A stretch of 64,000 nucleotides of DNA, taken from positions 26,006-90,005 of the forward strand of contig JAJFVA010000035.1 of NCBI GenBank assembly GCA_021371995.1. Reading direction: 5' to 3'. How positions within the stretch are numbered: position 1 is the stretch's first letter; each line of letters begins with the position of its first letter. Source of the stretch: Methanoregulaceae archaeon (GTDB lineage: Archaea > Halobacteriota > Methanomicrobia > Methanomicrobiales > Methanospirillaceae). This document shows, one piece after another, positions 8,720 to 18,338 of the stretch. The notes beneath the pieces were generated by a model. It worked only from the letters and a program-made list of their open reading frames with translations. It did no database searches and was not told the DNA's origin. The position numbers were made by a program, and so were the translations under genes.

Positions 8720-9582
8720 TTTACGCGGACAAATCAGCAGGCATCATTGTCACCGGCGCAACGGGACGCCAGGGTGCCTTTCATATTGCACTCATGAATG
8801 AGTATGCAAGAAACATTGGAGGGACCGGGGTTGTGGCCGGAGTCACCCCTGGCAAAGGAGGTCAGGAGATCTGCGGGGTCCCGGTCTATAACAGCATCAG
8901 GGACGCAATAGCCGAATGTGATGCCGAAGTGAGCGTAATTTTCGTCCCCGCAGGAGCTGCAGGCGACTCTGTCATGGAATCGGCAAGTGCCGGGCTCTCT
9001 CTTGCAGTCACCATCACTGAGCATATCCCTGTCCATGACACGATGAAGGCAATCGCGTATGCAAAGCTGCATGATTGTGCCGTCATTGGTCCAAACTGCC
9101 CAGGGCTCTTGTCACCGGGTGAGATCAAACTCGGTATCATGCCAGCCCATTTATTCTCCCGCGGAAATATCGGAGTGATCTCAAGAAGCGGTACCCTGAC
9201 GTATGAAATAGTCGATGAACTGACAAAAGCCGGGCTGGGCCAGAGCACGGTAGTAGGGATTGGTGGCGACCCTGTCATCGGACAGACATTTTCCGATGTC
9301 CTCCGGCGTTTCGAAGAGGATGACCAGACAAAAGCGGTAATACTGATTGGCGAAGTGGGAGGCGCTCTTGAGGAAGAGGGTGCCCGCTCCACGGATCTCC
9401 CCATTGCAGCCTATATTGCCGGAATATCGGCCCCCCCCGAAAAGAGGATGGGGCATGCGGGCGCTATTATTGAGGGCGGGGAGGGCGACGCCCGTTCCAA
9501 GATCGAGCGACTCCGGAAGATGGAAGTTCCTGTCGCAAGCCGTCCATCGGAGATACCCGGGATCATAAGAAAACTGCTTTGA
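8716..9582 (+). CDS. sucD: Succinate-CoA ligase (ADP-forming) alpha subunit
   Basis: The 288-residue alpha subunit has the Rossmann CoA-binding start (IIVTGATGRQGAFHI), GPNCPGLLSPGE and the active-site histidine segment RMGHAGAIIEGG. It is the last gene of the fum-kor-suc run; about 200 bases without a convincing gene follow. A 42-codon frame at 9606 lacks a ribosome site and is not called. Confidence 0.94.
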   Translation: MIYADKSAGIIVTGATGRQGAFHIALMNEYARNIGGTGVVAGVTPGKGGQEICGVPVYNSIRDAIAECDAEVSVIFVPAGAAGDSVMESASAGLSLAVTITEHIPVHDTMKAIAYAKLHDCAVIGPNCPGLLSPGEIKLGIMPAHLFSRGNIGVISRSGTLTYEIVDELTKAGLGQSTVVGIGGDPVIGQTFSDVLRRFEEDDQTKAVILIGEVGGALEEEGARSTDLPIAAYIAGISAPPEKRMGHAGAIIEGGEGDARSKIERLRKMEVPVASRPSEIPGIIRKLL

Positions 9583-9737
9583 TCACTTCATTTTTCCGAA
9601 AGCTCATGCCCATCCCCAAAAATACCGTGAATATCCGGCAGAATGTTTTCGGCAGGGCAGGGTTTTCCTTGCTTCCCCCTTCTATTCCCTTCATCATCCT
9701 GTGCGGGCTGTTTCCTGATCCCATGCAATCCTGAAAC

Positions 9738-9745
9738 AATATAAA
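9738..9745 (+). promoter_or_regulatory. TATA box for the zinc-ribbon protein gene
   Basis: AATATAAA at 9738-9745, in otherwise mixed intergenic DNA, sits about 43 bases before the ATG at 9788, predicting a leader near 20 bases. No strong Shine-Dalgarno motif is seen before the ATG. Confidence 0.4.
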
Positions 9746-9787
9746 GCCTGAGACCTAAAATGAAAGGTACATCAGCGGGTCGGAATT

Positions 9788-10588
9788 ATGAGCGCAAACA
9801 ACTTCGATACTCCGGATCCTGCCGGGAATGATGATGAGCCCGCCGGCGCAGAGCGATACCTTCATCCCGGTGAAAATCTCCGGATCTGTTCCTCTGATAT
9901 CCAGATAAAAAAGTTCAGGTTTGAAGCATATCTCACAAACAAGAGGCTTTTTTTAATTGATCAGAACGACCGGAAATCAGGGATCACGGCAAAGGAAATT
10001 CCGGTGCAATCCATCATCAGCAGCTATCTTGAAGAATCTCCAGCCCGGGAACCGGTACTCGTTCTTTCAGTAAGGACATCTGATGATGACATCAGGACCA
10101 TGAAGATGGTATTTGTACATAATGGAGAAGATCGGGCCAGGGAAGCGGAAGAATGGGTTCATCTCATCTCGCAGACTGTTTCAGCAGCAACTCCCGGGCG
10201 GATCCAGGCTCCGGAGCCTGTCACGGCTCCTGAAGCGCGGACACTCTCGGATACCATGGTATTTCCAGTATCCCGTCCCTCTCCTGCCCCTGCAGGAAAA
10301 CCTGGTGCAAAACCCCCCGGCAAATCAGTACCAGACCGGTCACCGGCACCTGGTGCAGCGGCGGCTCCAGCCCCCTCCCCTGCGCAGATTGTCTATTGTT
10401 TTCATTGCGGAAAGAAGCTCCCGGGAAATGCGAATTTCTGCCCGTTCTGTGGCACACGGGTACATGAGACCCATCACGAGGAGGAATCCCATCTTCATCT
10501 TCCTCTCCACCAATACAGGGAGCAGCCTTTGGAACCACCGCAGGAAACGATAAAAAAGACTGGATGGAGACGATTTTTCAGAAGATAG
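9788..10588 (+). CDS. Uncharacterised protein with PH-like N-terminal region and C-terminal zinc ribbon
   Basis: The 266-residue soluble protein is not recognised as a named family. Residues about 20-125 look like a beta-rich, PH-like domain (LHPGENLRI, FEAYLTNKRLFLIDQND). A Pro/Ala-rich linker covers about 135-200. A zinc ribbon follows (CFHCGKKLPGNANFCPFCG), with paired CxxC motifs. The C-terminus is basic (KKTGWRRFFRR). It is monocistronic with its own promoter. A membrane-associated or regulatory role is possible but unproven. Confidence 0.75.
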   Translation: MSANNFDTPDPAGNDDEPAGAERYLHPGENLRICSSDIQIKKFRFEAYLTNKRLFLIDQNDRKSGITAKEIPVQSIISSYLEESPAREPVLVLSVRTSDDDIRTMKMVFVHNGEDRAREAEEWVHLISQTVSAATPGRIQAPEPVTAPEARTLSDTMVFPVSRPSPAPAGKPGAKPPGKSVPDRSPAPGAAAAPAPSPAQIVYCFHCGKKLPGNANFCPFCGTRVHETHHEEESHLHLPLHQYREQPLEPPQETIKKTGWRRFFRR

Positions 10589-10658
10589 TGCACGAACAAT
10601 CCCAATTTTTCATGGGTCTCCTCCGCTGCTGACAGGCCGGGGAGACCTGAAACCGCCG

Positions 10659-11747
10659 TCAGGATGATTTGAATACTTCTTTCGATAACACTTTCCTGGC
10701 GATAACCATATGAACGGAACTACCCCGGTGGAAGTCATCCTTGATCTGCTTTTCAAGAACGACCCTTAAACCTGCCCCGGACATTTCTGTCCGGTATTCC
10801 ATGGTCATAAAGGGCTTTTCCCTGCTGTAACGCCCCTTTCCTTTCTCTTCATTATCGAGGGTCCATAACTGCCATTCGAGGGCATGGTACGCGTCATTGC
10901 GATCACTGTCATCAGACTGTACATTCACAAAAAGGCCTCCTTCGTTCAGTGCACCTACAATTTTTGGGAGGAGTTCAACACTTTTCCCGCTTGGATTTGA
11001 AGAGGATAAGATAAGATCGTACCCGCTGCCGATATCATCGGAAAAGAAATTACCGGGGATGGTGTAGACCCGCGCGGCATGGAACTGCCTGATATATCTC
11101 TCGGCAAGGACGGTGATATGGGGATAATCGAAGATATATGCATCGAGTCCGGGATTCAGCGCTGATAGTGCGATTGCATAAAGGCCGTGCCCTCCGCCAA
11201 GATCGATCATTTTCTTTGCCGATGCAAATTCCGGCATTCCGGAAATCTCACTGACCGTTCGCTGGAGTCTGCCTGTAAGGGCGTTCTCGGCCATGGCCGG
11301 AAGAGCAAGGTCCCCAAAGAATTCTTCACGGGTAAATACCAGGGGCTCCCCGATCATTCGCTCCGGAAGGCAGGACCAGATCTTTTCGAGAAACACCGCA
11401 TTTTTATGGATATGACTCTTCTGGCAATAGGGGGATTCCGAGACAAGGTAGGTTGACGCAAGCAGGCTGTTTTTATACCTGTCCTTTTTATTGATAAGAA
11501 CGCCTGAATGGGTCAGAACGCCAAGAAGGGGGGCCAGCCGCTCCTCATCAATCCCGGTTGCAAGCGAAAGCTCACCAGGAGTCCTGGAACCTTTCTCCAG
11601 GTGATCAAACAAATACAGTGAAATGGCAGTGTGAAGTGCCGCAAATCTGATCAGCCCGTGCATCCCGTTATCAACCAGCGAAAAGAAATGTTCAGGAGGT
11701 TCTTCTGGTTCTTTGAGAAAATCAAGCATCAGATCACATGCCTGCAA
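10659..11747 (-). CDS. O-methyltransferase-like SAM-dependent methyltransferase
   Basis: The 362-residue protein has the layout of the methyltransferase_2 group: an N-terminal helical and winged-helix dimerisation region (residues about 20-110, TPGELSLATGIDEERLAPLLGVL), then a Rossmann SAM-binding domain with MIDLGGGHGLYAIALS near residue 185 and an acidic ending to the second strand (AYIFDYPHITVLAE). Substrate unknown. The start may instead be the Met at residue 7. It is divergent from the SAM synthetase gene, a sensible but unproven functional pairing. Confidence 0.8.
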   Translation of the reverse strand: MQACDLMLDFLKEPEEPPEHFFSLVDNGMHGLIRFAALHTAISLYLFDHLEKGSRTPGELSLATGIDEERLAPLLGVLTHSGVLINKKDRYKNSLLASTYLVSESPYCQKSHIHKNAVFLEKIWSCLPERMIGEPLVFTREEFFGDLALPAMAENALTGRLQRTVSEISGMPEFASAKKMIDLGGGHGLYAIALSALNPGLDAYIFDYPHITVLAERYIRQFHAARVYTIPGNFFSDDIGSGYDLILSSSNPSGKSVELLPKIVGALNEGGLFVNVQSDDSDRNDAYHALEWQLWTLDNEEKGKGRYSREKPFMTMEYRTEMSGAGLRVVLEKQIKDDFHRGSSVHMVIARKVLSKEVFKSS

Positions 11748-12063
11748 TGCAATGGGAAACGTATTGGTGCAGGTGAAGGCTAAAGCTTTTGGAGCCCGAT
11801 TATATTGATCCCTGATACGGACGAATTGATCCTAATCCATGTGTGAGATATCCCGGCACAGGCTGAGGCAGCCGATATCTCTCCGGTAAGATTTCATAAT
11901 CGTACTTCTCATTTTTTCCGGTATACCTCTGCCTGAACCGGAAGGGTGATGCACTCCCGGATTAACAGGAATTATGATCTGAAGGCGGTTATTCTGAAAG
12001 GAATGATTAAATGATTTACCGTCGTTTTTATAATGACTATACCGCTTGGAGAATGAGGATCCG
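11748..12063. other. Divergent intergenic region, methyltransferase / SAM synthetase
   Basis: These 316 bases separate two divergent genes. Apart from the TATA box of the SAM synthetase gene at 12025-12033, no convincing gene, tRNA or strong dyad was found. Minus-strand open frames here have no ribosome site and no recognisable protein. Confidence 0.5.
12025..12033 (+). promoter_or_regulatory. TATA box of the SAM synthetase gene
   Basis: TTTTTATAA at 12025-12033 lies about 31 bases before the ATG at 12064, so transcription should start within about ten bases of the start codon. A GAGG at 12055-12058 could still act as a very short ribosome site. Confidence 0.5.
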
Positions 12064-13266
12064 ATGAAGAGAAATATCAAAGTTGAAGCGCTGCACCAGA
12101 CTCCGCTCGAGAAGCAGGGGATAGAGCTTGTCGAGAGGAAATGCCTTGGTCACCCTGACAGTCTTGCTGATGGTGTCGCTGAAGCGATCAGCCGTGCCCT
12201 GTCAATGGCATATCTTGAAGAGTGCGGGGCGGTGCTCCACCACAATACTGACCAGGGTGAGATCGTAGCCGGTGAATCGATACCAAAATACGGGGGCGGA
12301 AAGGTAATCCGGCCGATCTATATGCTTCTTGACGGGCGGGCAACGAGACAATTCAACGGGATCAATATCCCGACTGATGCGATTGCGCTTGAGACTGCAC
12401 GAAATTATCTCAGGACCACGCTCACCAATCTCAATCTTGAGCGGGACATCACGATCGATTGCCGCCTGGGTACCGGTTCAACCGATCTCCGTGATGTGTT
12501 CAAGCCCTGCCAGGGAACTGCACCACGTGCAAATGATACATCGTTTGGAGTTGGTCATGCCCCGTTCTCAGAGACAGAGACAATTATCCTCGGGATTTCG
12601 GATTATATCGATACTACCCTCCGGGCACGGTACCCTGCCATTGGCCAGGATATCAAGATCATGGGCCTCAGGGAAGGAGACACCATCACCCTTACGATCG
12701 CCTCTGCAATTGTTGACCGGTACTGCAGTGGGCTTTCCCAGTATATCGAATACAAGGAAATACTCAGAGAGCATGCGGAAAGCGTTGCCAAAAAATTCAC
12801 TTCGAGAAAGGTCATTGTCCAGGTCAACACGGCCGACGATATCAATACAGGAAGTGTATTCCTCACGGTAACCGGGACCTCTGCCGAGATGGGTGATGAT
12901 GGTTCGGTCGGACGCGGAAACCGGTGCAACGGGTTGATCACCCCCAACCGGCCGATGAGCATGGAGGCAACGAGCGGAAAAAATCCGATCAATCATATTG
13001 GAAAGATCTATAATATCCTCTCTACTATGCTCGCAAAGGAATGCGTAAAGGAAGTTGATGGGATCGAAGAGATCTACATCAGGCTGCTCTCCCAGATCGG
13101 TCACCCAATCGATCAGCCCCTTGTTGCAAGTATCCAGATCCTCCCAAATCCGGATGTCCGTCTCCCTGAAATAAACCGTGATATTGAAAGCGTGATCGAT
13201 TCAGGACTCGCAAACATAACCTGCATAACCGAGAAGATTATCCGTGGTGAAGTCAGGACGTTCTGA
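12064..13266 (+). CDS. mat: S-adenosylmethionine synthetase, archaeal type
   Basis: The 400-residue enzyme makes SAM from methionine and ATP. It belongs to the archaeal MAT class, which is very divergent from bacterial MetK, and shows its motifs: ERKCLGHPDSLADGVAE (residues about 25-41), GGGKVIRP and the late NPINHIGKIYN. Length is normal for the class. The open frame extends to a TTG at 12046, but ATG 12064 fits the TATA box and the family N-terminus. The end overlaps the open frame of hisG, which may be co-transcribed. Confidence 0.95.
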   Translation: MKRNIKVEALHQTPLEKQGIELVERKCLGHPDSLADGVAEAISRALSMAYLEECGAVLHHNTDQGEIVAGESIPKYGGGKVIRPIYMLLDGRATRQFNGINIPTDAIALETARNYLRTTLTNLNLERDITIDCRLGTGSTDLRDVFKPCQGTAPRANDTSFGVGHAPFSETETIILGISDYIDTTLRARYPAIGQDIKIMGLREGDTITLTIASAIVDRYCSGLSQYIEYKEILREHAESVAKKFTSRKVIVQVNTADDINTGSVFLTVTGTSAEMGDDGSVGRGNRCNGLITPNRPMSMEATSGKNPINHIGKIYNILSTMLAKECVKEVDGIEEIYIRLLSQIGHPIDQPLVASIQILPNPDVRLPEINRDIESVIDSGLANITCITEKIIRGEVRTF

Positions 13267-13315
13267 TAAGCGGGAAACCGGGGAGAACCACCCGGTACCC
13301 GGGATACCCTCCATA

Positions 13316-14170
13316 GTGCGGCTTGCCATCCCGAACAAGGGACGAATCGCAGGACCGGTCATGGAACTGATGGAGAAGAGCGGGCTCCACCTCCTTGATA
13401 AGGGCGAACGAAGACTGATATCAAGGACCCCGGATCCCCATATTGAGGTGCTCTTTGCCCGTCCCATCGACATCCCTGAATATGTGGCAAACGGCGCTGC
13501 AGACCTCGGAATTACCGGAAGGGATATGGTATGCGAGCGAGAGGTTGATGTGGAAGAGCTGCTGAACCTGAAATTTGGCGAAGCCACTCTCGTTGTCGCG
13601 GTAAGAGAAGAAGACGCTGCAAAGAGTATAGAGGACCTGGCAGGAAAAAAAATCGCCACCGAGTTCCCGGTGATTACTTCCGGGTTTTTCAGAGAGAAAC
13701 ACATCCCCGTGACCGTGGTCCCGGTTGGTGGCGCCTGCGAAGTAACCCCTTACCTTGGCATTGCAGATGGAATCCTCGACCTTTCGAGTTCCGGTGACAC
13801 GCTCCGATCCAACAGGCTGCGGGTTATCAGAAAAGTGCTTGAAACCAGCACGATCCTCATCGGAAACAGGGAGGCAAAGGCATCAAAAAGCGAGAAGATT
13901 GAAGAGGTTGTTCTCGCTCTCGAGAGTGTGATCCGGGCACAGGGCCAGTGTTATCTGATGATGAATGCAAAGCGTTCATGCCTCGAAGAGATCACAAATG
14001 TTCTCCCGGGCCTTTCCGGTCCTACGGTAATGGAGGTTGCATCGCACGATGATCTTGTCGCAGTTCATGCCGTTGTGAGCGAAGACAGGGTCTATCGCCT
14101 TATCAACAGACTGAAGCGGGCAGGAGCAAGGGACATCCTCGTGATGTCTATCGAGCGGATGATACGCTGA
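13316..14170 (+). CDS. hisG: ATP phosphoribosyltransferase, long form
   Basis: The enzyme commits PRPP and ATP to histidine synthesis. The conserved start (RLAIPNKGRIAGPV), the DLGITGRDM segment, the PRPP-binding region (GILDLSSSGDTLRSN) and a C-terminal regulatory ACT-like domain (about the last 75 residues, ending ILVMSIERMI) mark the long, HisZ-independent form. The start is uncertain: GTG 13316 gives a normal family N-terminus and 284 residues, while GTG at 13244 or 13247 would overlap the SAM synthetase gene and add about 24 residues. hisA follows after one base. Confidence 0.92.
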   Translation: MRLAIPNKGRIAGPVMELMEKSGLHLLDKGERRLISRTPDPHIEVLFARPIDIPEYVANGAADLGITGRDMVCEREVDVEELLNLKFGEATLVVAVREEDAAKSIEDLAGKKIATEFPVITSGFFREKHIPVTVVPVGGACEVTPYLGIADGILDLSSSGDTLRSNRLRVIRKVLETSTILIGNREAKASKSEKIEEVVLALESVIRAQGQCYLMMNAKRSCLEEITNVLPGLSGPTVMEVASHDDLVAVHAVVSEDRVYRLINRLKRAGARDILVMSIERMIR

Positions 14171-14171
14171 C

Positions 14172-14891
14172 ATGAAGGTTTTTCCTGCGGTAGATATCCT
14201 TTCAGGCAGATGTGTGCAGCTCGTGCAGGGGAAGAGGGATTCTGCCATCTCTTTCGGACGGCCGATTGACTGCGCCATGAGGTGGATCAATGCCGGTGCC
14301 CACGATCTCCATGTAGTGAACCTTGATGGCGCTTTTGGGAATTCTTCGGAAAACCTTGCACTAATCAGGGAGATTATCCGCGAAACCGGAGTGACAATTC
14401 AGCTGGGGGGGGGTATCCGTTCATTTGTGGATGCGGCAGGATGGCTTGATTCCGGTGTCGGGCGGGTGATTATTGGAACCCTTGCGGTAAAGGACCCTGC
14501 AGTGCTTACAAAACTGTCTGATGCGTTTGGTCGTGACAGGATCATGGCTGGCGTCGACGCGCGAAACGGAAGTATTGCGGTTGAAGGCTGGGAGAGGACG
14601 GGGGGGGATTATGTCGAATGGGCCCGGACGTTTGAAGAGATGGGCGCAGGCTCCCTCCTCTTCACGAATGTCGATGTCGAGGGTCTGCAGCAGGGTATTT
14701 GTATCCAACCGGTTTCCCGGCTCATTGATTCTGTCACAATACCCGTAGTGGTGGCCGGGGGCGTTTCGAGCGGACCGGATGTGAGAGCATTAAAAGAGAT
14801 CGGGGCATATGGTGTAGTACTGGGCTCAGCGCTCTATTCAGGGAAACTGACATTGCGCGAAGCTCTGGAGGCTGCTGATGAGAAGGGCTGA
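14172..14891 (+). CDS. hisA: Phosphoribosylformimino-AICAR-phosphate isomerase (HisA)
   Basis: The 239-residue TIM-barrel enzyme performs the fourth step of histidine synthesis. The start [20 protein letters not shown] and [13 protein letters not shown] carry the usual catalytic and phosphate-binding residues; the later phosphate site is [13 protein letters not shown]. It starts one base after hisG and overlaps hisB by 14 bases, so hisG-hisA-hisB form one unit. Confidence 0.95.
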   Translation: MKVFPAVDILSGRCVQLVQGKRDSAISFGRPIDCAMRWINAGAHDLHVVNLDGAFGNSSENLALIREIIRETGVTIQLGGGIRSFVDAAGWLDSGVGRVIIGTLAVKDPAVLTKLSDAFGRDRIMAGVDARNGSIAVEGWERTGGDYVEWARTFEEMGAGSLLFTNVDVEGLQQGICIQPVSRLIDSVTIPVVVAGGVSSGPDVRALKEIGAYGVVLGSALYSGKLTLREALEAADEKG

Positions 14892-15459
14892 GGTATCACG
14901 TCAGACAAAAGAGACCAGGATCACCATCGTGCTGAATCTTGATGGATCCGGTACGGTTCATACCGATACCGGGCTTCCGTTTCTCGATCACATGCTCCAG
15001 GCCATGGCACACCATGGAAGGTTCGATCTTGACTGCAGGGCCAGCGGCGATCTTGAGGTTGATTCCCATCATACGGTTGAAGATATTGGCCTGGTTTTGG
15101 GTGAAACGATAAAAAAAGCCATAGGTGATGGTCGGGGAATACGGAGATTTGCACATGCCATGGTTCCCATGGACGAGTCTCTTGCCACAGTGGCCCTGGA
15201 TTGCAGTGGGCGGGGCTTCCTTGTGTACCAGGGATGTCTCTCACATCCGGCACTGGGTGGTATCGAACGTGATGTTTTCGAACATTTCTTCCAGAGTCTC
15301 TGCGGAAAAGCCGGGCTGAATGTGCATATCATATTCCATGGGAGGAATGATCACCATCAGATGGAAGCGGCATTCAAGGCTTTTGGCATTGCACTCGGGG
15401 AAGCTTCAACAATCGTGGAAGGAAGAGAAGATATTCCGAGCACAAAAGGAACCCTCTGA
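14878..15459 (+). CDS. hisB: Imidazoleglycerol-phosphate dehydratase
   Basis: The 193-residue single-domain dehydratase has the two metal-binding repeats expected: [17 protein letters not shown] with [14 protein letters not shown] in the first half, and [12 protein letters not shown] with [15 protein letters not shown] in the second. It lacks the phosphatase domain of enterobacterial HisB. It overlaps hisA by 14 bases and is the last gene of the his unit. Confidence 0.95.
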   Translation: MRRAEVSRQTKETRITIVLNLDGSGTVHTDTGLPFLDHMLQAMAHHGRFDLDCRASGDLEVDSHHTVEDIGLVLGETIKKAIGDGRGIRRFAHAMVPMDESLATVALDCSGRGFLVYQGCLSHPALGGIERDVFEHFFQSLCGKAGLNVHIIFHGRNDHHQMEAAFKAFGIALGEASTIVEGREDIPSTKGTL

Positions 15460-15489
15460 GATCATTGCGGTATACCTCATCGTACCGCA

Positions 15490-15897
15490 TTAATGCATCC
15501 GTGCGACAATAGAGGCGAGGGCGTCTCTTGCTGCGGCTTTAACGCTGATATTTTCATCCATGCAGGTTCTGAACAAGGGCTCAATCGCTCTGGGATCCCC
15601 GAGGGTTCCAAGAGCTCCGGCGGCTGCTATCCTGACTTCGCTTTTTTCATGCCCGAGCATCAAAATCAGGGCATCAAAATCGGATGTGTTCTCATAGGAT
15701 TTTAAAAGTTCCGGATTTTTTTGGAAATTTGCGAGTTCATCCCGGGAGGATGTGTGAAGAAAAGTAAGGGAGGAAGATTGGTTTTCATATCCTCCGGTTA
15801 CGGAAATATTCCCCCTGGTTAATTCGAGAAATTCCGGTTTTTTACTGGTCAATCTGACCCCCAGACCCTTTTTTGAGGGTACTATCCGGTAGGACAT
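15490..15897 (-). CDS. Small HEAT-repeat protein
   Basis: About 135 residues. The C-terminal half contains a clear HEAT/PBS-lyase type repeat (KSEVRIAAAGALGTLGDPRAIEPL, continuing into NISVKAAARDALASI). The N-terminal half is a beta-rich stretch that is not recognised. HEAT repeats usually bind protein partners; none is apparent here. ATG 15897 is chosen; a GTG at 15924 in the same frame is possible. It converges on hisB across about 30 bases. Confidence 0.7.
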   Translation of the reverse strand: MSYRIVPSKKGLGVRLTSKKPEFLELTRGNISVTGGYENQSSSLTFLHTSSRDELANFQKNPELLKSYENTSDFDALILMLGHEKSEVRIAAAGALGTLGDPRAIEPLFRTCMDENISVKAAARDALASIVARMH

Positions 15898-16094
15898 AAC
15901 CCTAAAAATGCATACGCCCTTCACCTATGCACGGCATAGTTATTGACAGAACGAACTCACTTTTTTGAGGGAACGAATATTCTTTCTGAAATTCCACCCT
16001 CCGGTAAGAAAAGATCTCATAAAAGAGTTTGATGCCACCTTGGTTCTGATTGCTGCGGTTTGTTCGTATGCCGTTTTAAAGGGAAATGATGTAG

Positions 16095-16301
16095 TTATGC
16101 GGACTTTGCCGCAAGATCCACATCTTCTTCCTTGATCGTCTTTCTGCCCGCATGAAGGGCAAGTCTGTTGGCTTCCTTTGTCAGGTTTGCGATGTAATCT
16201 TCCGCCTTCGCCACAAGAGCGGCAGCTGCATCGGATCCGACTCTCTCAGCACCATTCTTTTTTGCAATTCTCACAACTGCAGCAATAGGTAAATCTGCCA
16301 T
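16095..16301 (-). CDS. hmfA: Archaeal histone
   Basis: The 68-residue protein is a minimal histone fold with no tails: it begins MADLPIAAVVRIAKKNGAERV and ends KEEDVDLAAKSA. It should form dimers that wrap DNA. A TATA-like TTTAAATATTT (minus strand, 16334-16344) about 35 bases upstream and GAGGT just before the ATG mark a short leader. It stands alone. Confidence 0.96.
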   Translation of the reverse strand: MADLPIAAVVRIAKKNGAERVGSDAAAALVAKAEDYIANLTKEANRLALHAGRKTIKEEDVDLAAKSA

Positions 16302-16333
16302 TGTATTTTACCTCAAGACAAAGGTATATCAGG

Positions 16334-16344
16334 AAATATTTAAA
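16334..16344 (-). promoter_or_regulatory. TATA box of the histone gene
   Basis: On the minus strand TTTAAATATTT is placed about 33-43 bases before the histone ATG at 16301. A GAGGTAAAATACA leader segment then precedes the start codon. Confidence 0.5.
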
Positions 16345-16500
16345 CATTTCGTGAATTATGACTTTATTTCCCTCAAATAGCCTATCGGGAACCACTTTGA
16401 CCCAATCTGAAAATACGCCCGGATGTTACTCTGGAGGCAGTGTTGAAATCAGGCAATTTTTCTTGCTTTCACATATTTAAGAGGAAATATCTGATTGTTT

Positions 16501-17256
16501 TCACTTTAAAAGACATTCTGCGAGTCTTATCGCATTTGCATAATGAGACGTGGCGCGCGAAGTATCGACAAAGATTTTGCCGATATTAAGGACTGGTGCG
16601 CCATGTCCGTGGCCCGATCCAAGAAAGGTTAGCGTACGGAAGATGAAATTGCCCGAAACCCCGTCAGGAGCAATAATTACCCCGCAATCCCGGATTGCAT
16701 CCTCAATCAGTATCTCATAGTGCACTCCACCGGTGAGGCGGGCAACGAGTTCTGCATCGGCAAGACTCCGATCCACTTCAGGATGCCTCCCGATATCTCC
16801 CAGCCGTCCCCCTGAAAGGACACCGATTTTTGCCGATAGTCCGAATTTTTCAGCCAGGGTTCGTGCTTTACAGGCCAGCGCCACCTTCTCGCCTACCGTC
16901 CAGCCTTCATCGACTCCCACGGGTGCAAGGAAAAAACGTGTACCGTCAGACGTCTCGAGAAGGGCTGCACGCTCGAGGTGATCAACCCCGAAGGCCTTTT
17001 TCAATGCGGAAAGGGTACTGCTTGCAGGCAGTGTTCCTCGTATCGCTGCATCGATACGGCCGGCAGCGAGATCATTGGTGAGAGTAAAACCCGGATCGGA
17101 GCATTCCTGAAGTGTAATCCCGGGGTGGGGCGGTAACCGGCCGTTCACCTGGCCGGTATAAACAATGATCCGGCAGGAAGCATTGCTTCCTGCAATACTC
17201 GAAAAAACTTTCCCGCTCTCCTCGCCGGCTCCGATACCTATGGTCTTTAGGGACAT
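16501..17256 (-). CDS. mtxX: Methanogenesis marker protein 4 (MtxX), phosphotransacetylase-like
   Basis: The 251-residue protein resembles MtxX / methanogenesis marker 4, a phosphate acetyl/butyryltransferase-like family nearly restricted to methanogens and of unknown reaction. Recognisable segments are [39 protein letters not shown] and [24 protein letters not shown]. It overlaps the upstream marker-2 gene by about ten bases, so the two are coupled. Confidence 0.85.
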   Translation of the reverse strand: MSLKTIGIGAGEESGKVFSSIAGSNASCRIIVYTGQVNGRLPPHPGITLQECSDPGFTLTNDLAAGRIDAAIRGTLPASSTLSALKKAFGVDHLERAALLETSDGTRFFLAPVGVDEGWTVGEKVALACKARTLAEKFGLSAKIGVLSGGRLGDIGRHPEVDRSLADAELVARLTGGVHYEILIEDAIRDCGVIIAPDGVSGNFIFRTLTFLGSGHGHGAPVLNIGKIFVDTSRATSHYANAIRLAECLLK

Positions 17257-18257
17257 ATCGTATTGTCTGAAAAGAGACGCATGACACCGTTTTTGGAGAA
17301 ATCAAATACAGAAGTATCTTCTCCGTCATACGATATCCTCAGTTCACGGCTTGCATCCACTACACCGACGATCTCTGCAGTCATCCCTACCCTGGAAAAT
17401 TTCCTGGCAATCTCTTTTGCATGCTCCGGCCTTGCCGTGAGCACAAAACCCATTCCAGGATAACACCTGATCCACTGATCAAATGTCATGGCATGAACCT
17501 TCAGGTCAGGTTTTGGAATCAGGTCAAGATCGATCAGGGCACCTTTTCCGCTCACCTCAAGGAGCATCCCGAGCGTCCCGATAATCCCGGGATTACTGAT
17601 GTCTTTCCCTGCAGTTACCAGGTGCTCCCTCGCAAGCTGCTCAAGGATATGAACCTGTGCACGGACCATTTCTGCAGGTTTCATGGTGACCGAGTCCCAG
17701 TTGAGGGCACAGGAAGGATGAATCCTTCCGTTAAGATCAATTGCAATAATGATAACATCGCCAATACCTGCGGTATGGCTGTAGATGACCGCATCGCGGG
17801 GAGCAACGCCAAGTATTGCAACATCGATCACGCTGTACGGGGTATCAGGGTGCAGGTGACCTCCCACGATCGGGACACCAAACTGTAACGATGCTGCATG
17901 CATCCCGTCAAGGACGTTACCCCTGATGCTCTCATCCGAGATCGAGAAGACATCGACCATTGCAATCGCTCTTCCCCCCATAGCTGCGATATCATGGATA
18001 TTGACGAGCACGGAACAATAACCCGCCCAGTAAGGGTCAGCCTCCATCAGGCGGCTCCAGATCCCGTCCGCGGCGAGCAGGAGGACTTCATCGCCATGCT
18101 CGATCACGGCAGCGTCTTCCCCAAATGACGCAATTACGTGTGGAGCATCTATCCGGATCGCCCGGACCATCTCACCGATCGATTGTTTCCGCTTTACCCC
18201 TTCATATTCACGTACTGCAGTGGCAATCTTTGCAGTAGAGCAGCCGTTCAAAACCAT
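17247..18257 (-). CDS. Methanogenesis marker protein 2 (AIR synthase-related)
   Basis: About 336 residues. The protein has the AIR synthase/ThiL/HypE fold: FGEDAAVIE near the start binds the nucleotide in this superfamily, with NIHDIAAMGGRAIAMVDV and GGHLHPDTPYSVIDVAILG after it. Together with the overlapping mtxX gene it matches the methanogenesis marker 2 family; the biochemical role is not established, but ATP-dependent chemistry is likely. ATG 18257 is chosen over a GTG at 18266. Divergent from rfcL. Confidence 0.85.
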   Translation of the reverse strand: MVLNGCSTAKIATAVREYEGVKRKQSIGEMVRAIRIDAPHVIASFGEDAAVIEHGDEVLLLAADGIWSRLMEADPYWAGYCSVLVNIHDIAAMGGRAIAMVDVFSISDESIRGNVLDGMHAASLQFGVPIVGGHLHPDTPYSVIDVAILGVAPRDAVIYSHTAGIGDVIIIAIDLNGRIHPSCALNWDSVTMKPAEMVRAQVHILEQLAREHLVTAGKDISNPGIIGTLGMLLEVSGKGALIDLDLIPKPDLKVHAMTFDQWIRCYPGMGFVLTARPEHAKEIARKFSRVGMTAEIVGVVDASRELRISYDGEDTSVFDFSKNGVMRLFSDNTICP

Positions 18258-18306
18258 AGAACCCACATAATCCGCTTCGTACTAACCAATGGAGCATCAT
18301 CAGAGA

Positions 18307-18316
18307 TAATTTATTT
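18307..18316 (+). promoter_or_regulatory. TATA box of rfcL
   Basis: TAATTTATTT at 18307-18316 is about 27 bases upstream of the rfcL ATG at 18339, predicting a leaderless or almost leaderless transcript. No Shine-Dalgarno motif is visible before the ATG, in agreement. Confidence 0.45.
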
Positions 18317-18338
18317 GATACACGGTTGAAGTCTAGGC

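Noticed and set aside
9606..9734. 42-codon frame after sucD
   Set aside because: No ribosome site and no family resemblance; it runs through pyrimidine-rich DNA likely to be a terminator.
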